Below are positions 7,074-12,833 of a DNA stretch of 12,833 nt, in pieces. The position numbers and the translations under genes were made by a program. How positions within the stretch are numbered: the first letter of the stretch is position 1; every line of letters starts with the position of its first letter. The DNA is from JAUXFK01 sp034189035. GTDB lineage: Bacteria; Desulfobacterota; UBA8473. The stretch lies in NCBI GenBank assembly GCA_034189035.1, contig JAXHVA010000110.1:1-12833 (forward strand), in the 5' to 3' direction. The notes below the pieces were generated by a model. The model did not search any database and was not told the origin of the DNA. It saw only the letters and a program-made list of their open reading frames with translations.

Positions 7074-8423
7074 TTAATCGTTAATGTCCCCTAGAATACT
7101 ATTGATGACTAAGCCGGACGGTATTTTCGGATAAAAAAACGTAGCCTTTTGAGGCATTCTCACCTGAGCACATGATGCTTCATTGACTTGTTTAATCTTT
7201 GTTGGATTCATTAAAAAGGTTAACTGATACCTTCCCTCTTTAACCCATTCAATGGCCTTATCACTGTTTTCAATAAAATCGACATTTCTTTGGCTTTCCA
7301 TATTTTGATCATTTAGACCCAGAATACTATTCAAAATAATCTTCTGTAAGATATTCACATCCAGGCCTTTGATAACATCGGGCACGTTCTCCATAACTGT
7401 TGAGTTCTTTATACCTTCGTCCTTAAGTGTCAAGAGATTGTAACAATTTGCCCCTTGGATATACAGACCGAAAGTGTGTTGTTTTTGCCCCTGTATTTCA
7501 AGTTTGTTTATTAATTTCCTTCTCACTTCTTGCTCATTACTGCCAGCAAATCCAAATGCCTCAATATAAAAATACTTCTGAGCCTTTTCATAAAACAGGG
7601 ATGGTCTAAAATCGTTCAAATTATAAAGAAGACGGTGTGTGGGTAAGATCACTAACCCAGCATCATCCATATTTGATAGGTACATCATCACATAGTTATA
7701 CGCCTCGTTACCACTATAGTTTCTACTCTTTTCCCTCAATTGATTACGATAATGAAGAGCAGTCTCATACCTGTGGTGACCATCGGCAATAAATAGGGAC
7801 AACCCCTTAAACTCTTCTGACACCCTGTCTATTACATCCTTATTATAGATCTTCCATAATTGATTCCTTATTCCATTATCATTGACATAATCGATGAATG
7901 GGGTGGGGTCTTTTTTTTCTTCAATAATCCTCTCAATCTTCTTCTCAGTATCAGAATAGAGAGAGAATATTGGGCTTAGATTCGCATTACATGATTCTAT
8001 TAATCTTAGCCTGTCGGATTTCGGTCCTGTCATTGTCTTTTCATGCGGGAGTACTACCCCGTTTGCAAAGTCCTCCAGTTTTATTAAGGCAATAAAACCT
8101 TTTCTTGTCTTTCTCTGGTCTCTTTTAACTGTAAACTCCTGCTGATAATAACAGATTGAAGTCAAGGTATCCCTTATCAAAACGCCATCTCTTTGCCACG
8201 TTTCTAAATGATTTGCTGCTCTTATGTACTTATTTATTCTGCTATTATCTTCAGCAAGATCTTTTCCTAAAACCAAACGGATTATATTAAACGGGTGTCT
8301 TTGATAGTACTTTTCTTGCTCTTCTTTCGAGATAACATCATAAGGTGGTGTTACAACTAACGCAATATCTTTTATGATTTCTTGATTATAGAAGATTCCT
8401 CTAAAAGGTGCTAAAACTGCCAT
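7074..8423 (-). CDS. DUF1015 family protein
   Basis: This is an intact 449-residue cytoplasmic protein with no signal peptide or membrane helix. Family landmarks are APFRGIFYN (5-13), VVTPPYDVIS (23-32), NIIRLVLGK (46-54), KGFIALIKLEDF (108-119), VLPHEKT (124-130), LSPIFSLYSD (149-158), the signature IADGHHRYETAL (212-223) and a C-terminal MPQKATFFYPKIPSGLV (423-439). Together they cover the whole domain at the usual length. The ADGHHR motif recalls the ParB/sulfiredoxin-fold SerK serine kinases, to which DUF1015 has been related; the biochemical role here is not established. The start is supported by AAGGAG at 8440-8435, eleven bases before ATG. It probably shares a transcript with the methyltransferase downstream. 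Confidence 0.85.
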   Translation of the reverse strand: MAVLAPFRGIFYNQEIIKDIALVVTPPYDVISKEEQEKYYQRHPFNIIRLVLGKDLAEDNSRINKYIRAANHLETWQRDGVLIRDTLTSICYYQQEFTVKRDQRKTRKGFIALIKLEDFANGVVLPHEKTMTGPKSDRLRLIESCNANLSPIFSLYSDTEKKIERIIEEKKDPTPFIDYVNDNGIRNQLWKIYNKDVIDRVSEEFKGLSLFIADGHHRYETALHYRNQLREKSRNYSGNEAYNYVMMYLSNMDDAGLVILPTHRLLYNLNDFRPSLFYEKAQKYFYIEAFGFAGSNEQEVRRKLINKLEIQGQKQHTFGLYIQGANCYNLLTLKDEGIKNSTVMENVPDVIKGLDVNILQKIILNSILGLNDQNMESQRNVDFIENSDKAIEWVKEGRYQLTFLMNPTKIKQVNEASCAQVRMPQKATFFYPKIPSGLVINSILGDIND

Positions 8424-8462
8424 CGAAATTCTGTCTCCTTAGCTATTAGTGTTCATCGAGAA

Positions 8463-8595
8463 ATGGCCTTTTTGCCCAATCTCTGTGTCAGGATCAGATG
8501 CAAGGGCTGTTTGTACTGTGCCCTTACATGTCAATATATTCTTGCGGTTAAAATTTTCGTCTTCCTTAACCTTGAAAAAAATCAGTCATTTCTGG
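8463..8595. repeat. Dispersed intergenic repeat, copy B
   Basis: This is the second copy of the element at 391-533, same orientation. It begins seven bases past the DUF1285 stop (CCAGAAATGA on the minus strand) and ends about 25 bases before the ribosome site of the DUF1015 gene. Its central hairpin is AAGGGC / GCCCTT around a 12-base loop. Because it separates two co-directional genes, it may act in the transcript as an attenuator or stability element. Confidence 0.75.
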
Positions 8596-8602
8596 AAGAA
8601 CC

Positions 8603-9052
8603 CTAACCACCCTCTTGTTTCAAATAAAACTTCTTTCCATCGAAGGGAATATAGTAGGTATCCTCAAGGGGATTGTAGGTTACGTATTGTGCTATATCAT
8701 AGTAAGAGGGTCTATTGAATCTCGCATCAAACTCGTTTTGTTTCACTTTACAGTAGAGAACATTATGCCTTCCAATCCAAAGGGTATCCAACCGGAGTGT
8801 TTCTTCACTTTCATCATTTAAAACGATCGTAAAAGCCTTTCCTAGATCGACTCTCTTTACAATAAAAGGAGTATCTTCCACTTCTAGATAACACTTCTCA
8901 TTATTTATTTTGAGTAGAAATCGTCCCTTGCCATCTTTTATCAGGTATTGATTGAAAAGAAGATAGATATCTCTACGTATGATTTCAGCCCCTTTGTAAT
9001 ACCACTTCCCCTCTTTATCGATCCTGATATGACATGGGAGAATCTCTTCCAT
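8603..9052 (-). CDS. DUF1285 family protein
   Basis: This is an intact 149-residue soluble protein. Family-like stretches are IDKEGKWYYKGAEIIRRDI (11-29), the start of the first beta domain, LFNQYLIKDGKGRFLLKI (32-49), and LEVEDTPFIVKRV (56-68), followed by beta-rich segments ending in YIPFDGKKFYLKQ. DUF1285 proteins are small two-domain beta proteins of unknown function, and the length is slightly short for the family. The start ATG 9052 has GGAG six bases upstream. It points the same way as the DUF1015 and methyltransferase genes and could be the first gene of that transcript, though the 179-base gap holding repeat copy B may separate them. Confidence 0.78.
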   Translation of the reverse strand: MEEILPCHIRIDKEGKWYYKGAEIIRRDIYLLFNQYLIKDGKGRFLLKINNEKCYLEVEDTPFIVKRVDLGKAFTIVLNDESEETLRLDTLWIGRHNVLYCKVKQNEFDARFNRPSYYDIAQYVTYNPLEDTYYIPFDGKKFYLKQEGG

Positions 9053-9155
9053 CTATTGCTCCACATTTTATAAAATATTACTTTAAACTGTTTTTTCATA
9101 TCGATTTTAAAATGATTCTTATACCATTTAAAAGACCCATATCTTTTCTTTCACA

Positions 9156-9185
9156 TTGCTAATATTTTATATTAAAATTTAGCAA
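9156..9185. promoter_or_regulatory. 30-bp palindrome upstream of the DUF1285 gene
   Basis: TTGCTAA (9156-9162) pairs with TTAGCAA (9179-9185), and the AT-rich interior continues the pairing (TATTTTA/TAAAAT) with one bulge. It lies about 105 bases before the DUF1285 start. It could be an operator or a weak transcript hairpin. Confidence 0.4.
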
Positions 9186-9212
9186 AAAAGTAAGATAAAG
9201 TAAATATATTTG

Positions 9213-9265
9213 TCATAAAAAAGAATATTGGCTTTTCTCGACATATAAGATTCTTTTTTCTATGA
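9213..9265. terminator. Possible terminator-like AT-rich stem-loop
   Basis: TCATAAAAAAGAAT (9213-9226) pairs with ATTCTTTTTTCTATGA (9250-9265) apart from two extra bases. On the minus strand the second arm contains a six-base T run, but the stem is almost all A-T and would be weak. The role is uncertain. Confidence 0.25.
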
Positions 9266-10326
9266 TAGTACCCATTCAACAATAGGACTTAAAAAGGAAT
9301 GGAAAAAAGCGATCGGATTCATAAATAAGGTATCTATGACCAAGGCCGCAAGAGGGTTTGCGCAGAGCTATGTATTGTGGCATATCGCAATCAGAAACCT
9401 GAGAGGAACGCTGCCAAAGAGAAAAAGACCCATTTATCTAGAGAAACTGGACAGAGAATAGAGCAGAATGTTACTATTGATGAAACAGTTTAAAAAAGGG
9501 GCCTTTGAATCAGATAGACCTTAAGGATTTTAAAACCATATTTTACCCAAAATCCTTTGCTGTAGTCGGTGCTTCCAAAGACAAGTTGAAATGTAGCACT
9601 AATTACCTTCACTTCAAGCTTTGCTTGACTCTGGATTTACGAGGGAACTTGACTCTATAAAAACCCAATGAGATGGAGATTTTTTGGATTATGACCTATC
9701 CTAGACTTACTTCAATCCCTAGGCCACTTGATTATGTTATTACCTCAATACCCACTCAGTCTCTTCTTCCCTTTTTCAATGATTGTATAGCGAAAGTGGT
9801 CAGAGTTGTGCAGATCTTCGCTGCAGGATTCAGTGAAACCGGAAAGGATAAAGGTCATGACTTAGAAAAAGATATGGCAAAAAAACAAAAGAGGATGACT
9901 TTCGAATTATTGAAACAAATATTATTGGGGTATACTCTCCTGCTCATTGTGTGCCATTCGGACCTATGCATCTCAAGGCAGATGCAAATTCGGTTGGATT
10001 CATCTCTCATAGTAGTGTAGTAGCCGTGACATTATTGAAGAGGGAGTAAGAAGAGGAGTCTGCTTTAGTAAGGTGATTAGTTTTGGCGACGGATGTGATT
10101 TAGATAATTGTGATTATCTGGAGTATCTCGCTTATGATCGTGAAACTCAGGTTATCGGGGCCTACTTAGAAGGGGCGAAAGATGGCCGCCGTCTACTAAC
10201 CCTGATCAAGGAGATATCCAAGACAAAGCTAATTTCAGTATAGAAAAAAAGGAGGGGGAATAGAACACCTGCTGAATCCCATGTGAACCTTTCATTTTTA
10301 ATACCACTCATAAGTAGAGAGCTGTC

Positions 10327-10983
10327 GTTTCTGGCTGATTTAGAAATAGGTAAATCCAGGACTTCTTCTTTATAGATCCTGTTAAAACGTCCAATATAGA
10401 CATTCTGAGCCAGTTTGCCAGGTTCAATAAAATCAATAAGAACACTATGCTTCTCTACCCATTTCTCCATGTTTCTTGACATAAACTCAGGCCCATTATC
10501 AACCTGTATTGTCTCAGAATATCCTCGCCACTGGGCGATATGATCGAGGACTCTGGTCACACGGGCTGATGGAAGCGAGGTGTCGATTTTTGTTCTTAAC
10601 AATTCACGGTTAAAAATCACCAAGCACATGTAATACACGAAAAGATTTGCCGGTTATGAAACTATCCTTCAAAAAGTCTAAGGACCAGTATTTTTTAGGC
10701 TCCCCGGGTTTTTTTCAAAGGTTTTGGATTGCGTGAAGGCAACCGTTTTTTAGGTTTCACCCTTAAATTCAGGCCCTGTTAACAATAAATACGGTGCACT
10801 CTCCTATGATTCCAAGGGTACCCTTTACGTTTTAGCCAGTTAAATATTTTACCAAAACCCCATCGGGGTTTATATTCTGCCAGCATGCGGAGTTTTAATA
10901 CGCTTTTGTCATCATCTTACAATTTTGGCTGATAATAAAAGGCCGTGCGACTTATACAGAAGCAGTCGGCAATCTTGCCTTGT
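10327..10983 (-). pseudogene. IS3-family orfB (rve/DDE integrase domain), inactivated
   Basis: The reading runs leftwards. It starts with CISRTAFYYQPKL then a stop, continues through KLRMLAEYKPRWGFGKI and NWLKRKGYPWNHRRVHRIYC then a stop, passes KKRLPSRNPKPL, and ends in an open run containing RVLDHIAQWRGYSETIQVDN and GPEF. These are the linker and DDE integrase core of IS3-family transposases. The last run has the second catalytic Asp (VDNGPEF), but the Glu expected 35 residues on, in the AYIERFN motif, is Gly (VYIGRFN). The protein breaks off after KEEVLDL, so the usual C-terminal 80 or so residues are gone. Two internal stops and at least one frame change make it dead. Confidence 0.85.
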
Positions 10984-11304
10984 TTATAATCCATGATCGA
11001 TAATTGCATATTGACAAAACGACTTCCGCTTTGCTGGTTTTATAACCTTTTTTTCGATTATACCCTTCAATAGTTCTTGCTCAAGGCTGAGATCAGCATA
11101 CATCTGCTTTAATCGATAGTTCTCTTTTTCAAGCTCTTTAAGCCTTATATCAGAAAGTTCCATACCACCGTATTTTGCTTTCTAATTATACAAGGCAGCC
11201 TGTCTAATTCCGTATTTACGGACCAATTCCGGATTAGGTATCCCTGCTTCTGCTTTTTTTAGAATTGCAACAATCTTTACCTCTGAAAATTTTGTTTTCT
11301 TCAT
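10984..11304 (-). pseudogene. IS3-family orfA (helix-turn-helix), with internal stop
   Basis: ATG 11304 is preceded by AAAGGAG and begins MKKTKFSEVKIVAILKKAEAG, the usual OrfA helix-turn-helix, followed by LVRKYGIRQAALYN. A TAG (11184-11182) stands where the family has Trp in the YNWKAKYGGM motif. A leucine-zipper-like segment follows (LKELEKENYRLKQMYADL) with LLKGIIEKK. The KAKYGGM form suggests the IS407/IS2-like side of the family. The frame runs on to TAA at 10984 without the usual orfA stop, so the orfA/orfB junction is also altered. Confidence 0.82.
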
Positions 11305-12038
11305 AGTAGAGTTCTCCTTTCATCTCTATTTTGACAGAAAACTCTACTTATGTGTGGTTTTATTTTGGGGGATGGTTACCCCCAGACGGCTATTTCTCAT
11401 AGCAGGGGGCACTCGCTGGTTCCAATATCGTCTGGATGACTGCATTGAGACAAACTGGAGCTGTTACTGAAAGGCTCTATGGAGCAGGCGGAAGGGCATG
11501 TGTATCATCAAGTGATGCATTTACTAACCTTGGGCTGAAAGTATCTCCTTTCAGTCAAAAAACTAAAATATTGGGCTTGGGGCTATCCTCCCGAGAGCAA
11601 GCAGCATCTTTCGTAGTCCTTCTTGACATGGGTTCTGTAAGTGGAATACTTGATACATTATACAAAACAATTGAGTTGGTAATCGCTCAGCCTCCGATTT
11701 ATAGATTTATAATTTAATTATTCAGATTTCCGTAGATTTTCTTATGGGGTTAAACTTTGTAGAAGCATTCCAATATGCGACTGAAATTTTAATGAACTTT
11801 AAGAAGAGCCAGAACAAACCCATTATTGTGTCTTCACCTCATCGTTCTTTTATGATGAACGACTGGAGTTCGACAAAAGGCTATAAGATGAGGGCATTCC
11901 TGCATACTCCAACCTTGAATGAGCAGCACAAGCAATTTTTAATGTAAGCTGGTTTATAGATTTCACGAACAGCGGAGACTTTAGGCAGGATCTATCTCTT
12001 TTTTAGCTTTGTTTCAAATAAAATCCCTTTTAACAACA

Positions 12039-12069
12039 GCCGGAATCGTTTCTTTTACTATATTCCGGC
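12039..12069. repeat. Perfect 8-bp hairpin between pseudogene and rpsU
   Basis: GCCGGAAT (12039-12046) and ATTCCGGC (12062-12069) are perfect arms around a 15-base loop. It lies 130 bases past the rpsU stop with no T-run, so a role as rpsU terminator is possible but unproven. I see nothing else in 11948-12199. Confidence 0.4.
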
Positions 12070-12199
12070 GAACTAAAATATAAGTGATTCTAATGTATTT
12101 TCAGATGAGTAGGTATTTAAACAAAATAAAGAGGGAAACTGATTGATTAAGAAACCTTTTTGGACAAAGCGTAAAGGGATTAGTAAAATGACTCCTATT

Positions 12200-12391
12200 T
12201 TATAAGTACTGACGTCTATTCTTCCTTCTTCGGCGATTCGCCTCGAGTCTTTTCCGTTTTCTTTTAACACTCGGTTTCTCATAAAAACGTCTATTTTTAA
12301 GTTCTCTTTGCACACCCTCTAATTGCATCTTTTTTTTGAGTAGCTTAATGGCTTTTTCAATATCTCCTCTAACCTCAACACTGATGGACAT
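12200..12391 (-). CDS. rpsU: 30S ribosomal protein S21
   Basis: This is an intact 63-residue basic protein of the small ribosomal subunit; S21 binds 16S rRNA near the anti-Shine-Dalgarno region and aids initiation. It starts MSISVEVRGDIEKAIKLL and contains the family stretches ELKNRRFYEKPSVKRKRK (30-47), ending in an Arg-rich tail, ANRRRRKNRR. I chose ATG 12391 because AAAGGA lies six bases upstream; the in-frame GTG at 12406 would place that ribosome site inside the gene. It stands alone with its own promoter, not in the rpsU-dnaG-rpoD arrangement of enterics. Confidence 0.93.
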   Translation of the reverse strand: MSISVEVRGDIEKAIKLLKKKMQLEGVQRELKNRRFYEKPSVKRKRKRLEANRRRRKNRRQYL

Positions 12392-12397
12392 CAAATT

Positions 12398-12403
12398 TCC
12401 TTT
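12398..12403 (-). promoter_or_regulatory. Ribosome binding site of rpsU
   Basis: AAAGGA six bases before ATG 12391 decides the start in favour of this ATG over the upstream GTG at 12406. Confidence 0.7.
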
Positions 12404-12436
12404 CACATAGCAAAACTTCGAATATCTCTATATTCT

Positions 12437-12465
12437 ATGATATATCTCTTAAATAAAAACCTCAA
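12437..12465 (-). promoter_or_regulatory. Candidate sigma-70 promoter of rpsU
   Basis: On the minus strand TTGAGG (12465-12460) and TATCAT (12442-12437) are separated by 17 bases, matching the consensus at four and five of six positions. The implied leader is about 40 bases. The surroundings are very AT-rich, so chance matches are likely. Confidence 0.5.
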
Positions 12466-12636
12466 TACAAATTTATAAGCTCGCACTTTTTTTAAAAAAT
12501 CAAAATTCTCAGTCTTTATATATAATCTATTTATAATTAATTGTAAATATTAAAATAAATAAAGAAGAAAATCAAGTATTAATTTTCTGTTCTTATAATG
12601 ACCAAATACAATTCATACACTAGGTATTGATTGATA

Positions 12637-12833
12637 TCATAAGTAGTAGTAATTGTTGGAATGTGGGTAACTCTGTAATTTTTCCTTTGATTTACGAAAA
12701 CGGACCTTTTTGTTGTACTCGCCGATACCTTTAAAAAAGGTATCGGTGAGATCGTAAAGTATAATCTTTTCTCCTAAATTAAAGAGATCCTGCTCTTTCA
12801 AACTCAAGTGTGCTTCTATGGCTTTCTTCTCTT
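12637..12833 (-). pseudogene. IS1634-type transposase remnant, cut by the window edge
   Basis: The open frame entering from the right edge has KAIEAHLSLKEQDLFNLGEK, then IILYDLTDTFFKGIGEYNKK, then RFRKSKEK, and then loses similarity before a TGA at 12637. The YDLTDTFF-G-G-YN pattern and the following SKEK are characteristic of IS4/IS1634 transposases, where the Asp of YDLT is a catalytic residue. In intact proteins a long DDE core follows SKEKR; here the reading turns into unrelated residues (NNYYYL) and stops, so this is a truncated copy. The N-terminal part lies outside the window. The AT-rich stretch 12466-12636 holds no gene. Confidence 0.75.
12722..12746. repeat. Perfect 11-bp stem-loop within the transposase remnant
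   Basis: CCGATACCTTT (12722-12732) pairs perfectly with AAAGGTATCGG (12736-12746) around a three-base loop. It overlaps the codons for TDTFFKGIG, so it may be a coding coincidence. Confidence 0.5.

Larger units (their letters stand above)
9053..9507. other. AT-rich intergenic region with palindromes; no gene recognised
   Basis: The part next to the DUF1285 gene (9053-9300) is extremely AT-rich and should hold its promoter, but no single hexamer pair stands out. From about 9298 to 9500 the base composition becomes more balanced, and short open runs exist on the plus strand (for example 9340-9458, starting ATGACC). I could not match them to a family. They may be the eroded start of an older gene ahead of the acyl-CoA synthetase remnant. 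Confidence 0.4.
10288..11371 (-). mobile_element. Degenerate IS3-family insertion sequence, internally deleted
   Basis: The element has terminal inverted repeats of about 39 bases at 10288-10326 and 11333-11371. They share the core ACCAC-CATAAGTAGAG (10303-10319, inverted at 11342-11358). orfA and orfB lie on the minus strand. At about 1.08 kb it is shorter than a normal 1.2-1.3 kb element because the end of orfB is joined almost directly to the terminal repeat. The outer ends differ, and I could not identify a target duplication. It interrupts the acyl-CoA synthetase remnant. Confidence 0.82.
9508..11947 (+). pseudogene. NDP-forming acyl-CoA synthetase alpha-type gene (COG1042), frameshifted and split by an IS
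   Basis: The pieces follow the CoA-binding and succinyl-CoA-synthetase-like domains of ADP-forming acyl/acetyl-CoA synthetases in order. Before the IS come IFYPKSFAVVGASKDK (from 9541), QALLDSGFT, YPRLTSIPRPLDYVI, CIAKVVRVVQIFAAGFSETG, RIIETNIIGVYSPAHC, SVGFISHSSVV and SKVISFGDGCDLDN, then DYLEYLAYD and IGAYLEGAKDGRR. After the IS come TAISHSRG, LAGSNIVWMTALRQTGAVT, SSDAFTNLGLKVSPFS and LDMGSVSG, then a run ending at TAA 11947. Several frame changes (near 9613, 9660, 9895 and 10030) and an in-frame TAG at about 10242 kill it. Without the 1.08-kb insertion the remnant would encode about 450 residues, the length of a separate alpha subunit; no ATP-grasp half is seen. In life it would interconvert acyl-CoA and ADP with free acid and ATP. 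Confidence 0.88.

Noticed and set aside
8449..8821. Plus-strand open frames over repeat copy B and the DUF1285 gene
   Set aside because: They are antisense to a conserved protein and a repeat, with no supporting start signals.
9673..10020. 115-codon plus-strand open frame as a separate gene
   Set aside because: Its sequence is one segment of the acyl-CoA synthetase pseudogene; its last 40 codons are out of the family frame.
12073..12315. 80-codon minus-strand open frame overlapping rpsU
   Set aside because: It overlaps the rpsU coding sequence in another frame and has no ribosome site or family features.
1..12833. CRISPR array, tRNA, rRNA or riboswitch
   Set aside because: I saw no regularly spaced direct repeats, cloverleaf with conserved T-loop, rRNA sequence or recognisable riboswitch core on either strand by eye.

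Overview
The window looks like a piece of an AT-rich bacterial chromosome. The gene mix (DciA/DUF721, TrmN6-like methyltransferase, DUF1015, DUF1285, ribosomal protein S21, a COG1033-type RND exporter, an alpha-type NDP-forming acyl-CoA synthetase and a long YeiH-type exporter) fits Desulfobacterota (former Deltaproteobacteria) best. This assignment is inferred from gene content only; no marker gene here fixes the lineage.

Layout. 1-540 is non-coding and holds a multi-stem palindromic element (24-98) and one copy (391-533) of a dispersed intergenic repeat. 541-866 (-) is the decayed 3' end of a ZnuA-like metal-binding lipoprotein gene. 867-1590 has only unassigned scraps. 1591-3771 (+) is an RND/MMPL exporter pseudogene with six frame changes. 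3803-5545 (-) is an intact two-gene operon: a 94-residue protein with one C-terminal membrane helix, then a YeiH-family exporter, served by a near-consensus promoter with an overlapping palindrome. 5861-6355 (+) is dciA. It converges on and overlaps the end of a leftward cluster, DUF1285 > DUF1015 > trmN-like methyltransferase (9052 down to 6325). The second copy of the dispersed repeat lies between DUF1285 and DUF1015. 9508-11947 (+) is a broken acyl-CoA synthetase alpha-type gene, split by an equally dead IS3-family element (10288-11371). 12200-12391 (-) is rpsU (S21) with its own promoter. The right edge (12637-12833, -) is the remnant of an IS1634-type transposase.

Taken together, intact housekeeping and transport genes alternate with at least three host pseudogenes and two dead insertion sequences, so the genome appears to be accumulating degraded DNA. 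The intact neighbours argue against poor sequence quality as the general cause. I found no CRISPR array, rRNA or tRNA and no clear defence or biosynthetic system. The least-explained intact items are the small membrane protein paired with the YeiH-type exporter, the structured intergenic repeat, and the paired TTGCGCAA sites ahead of dciA.
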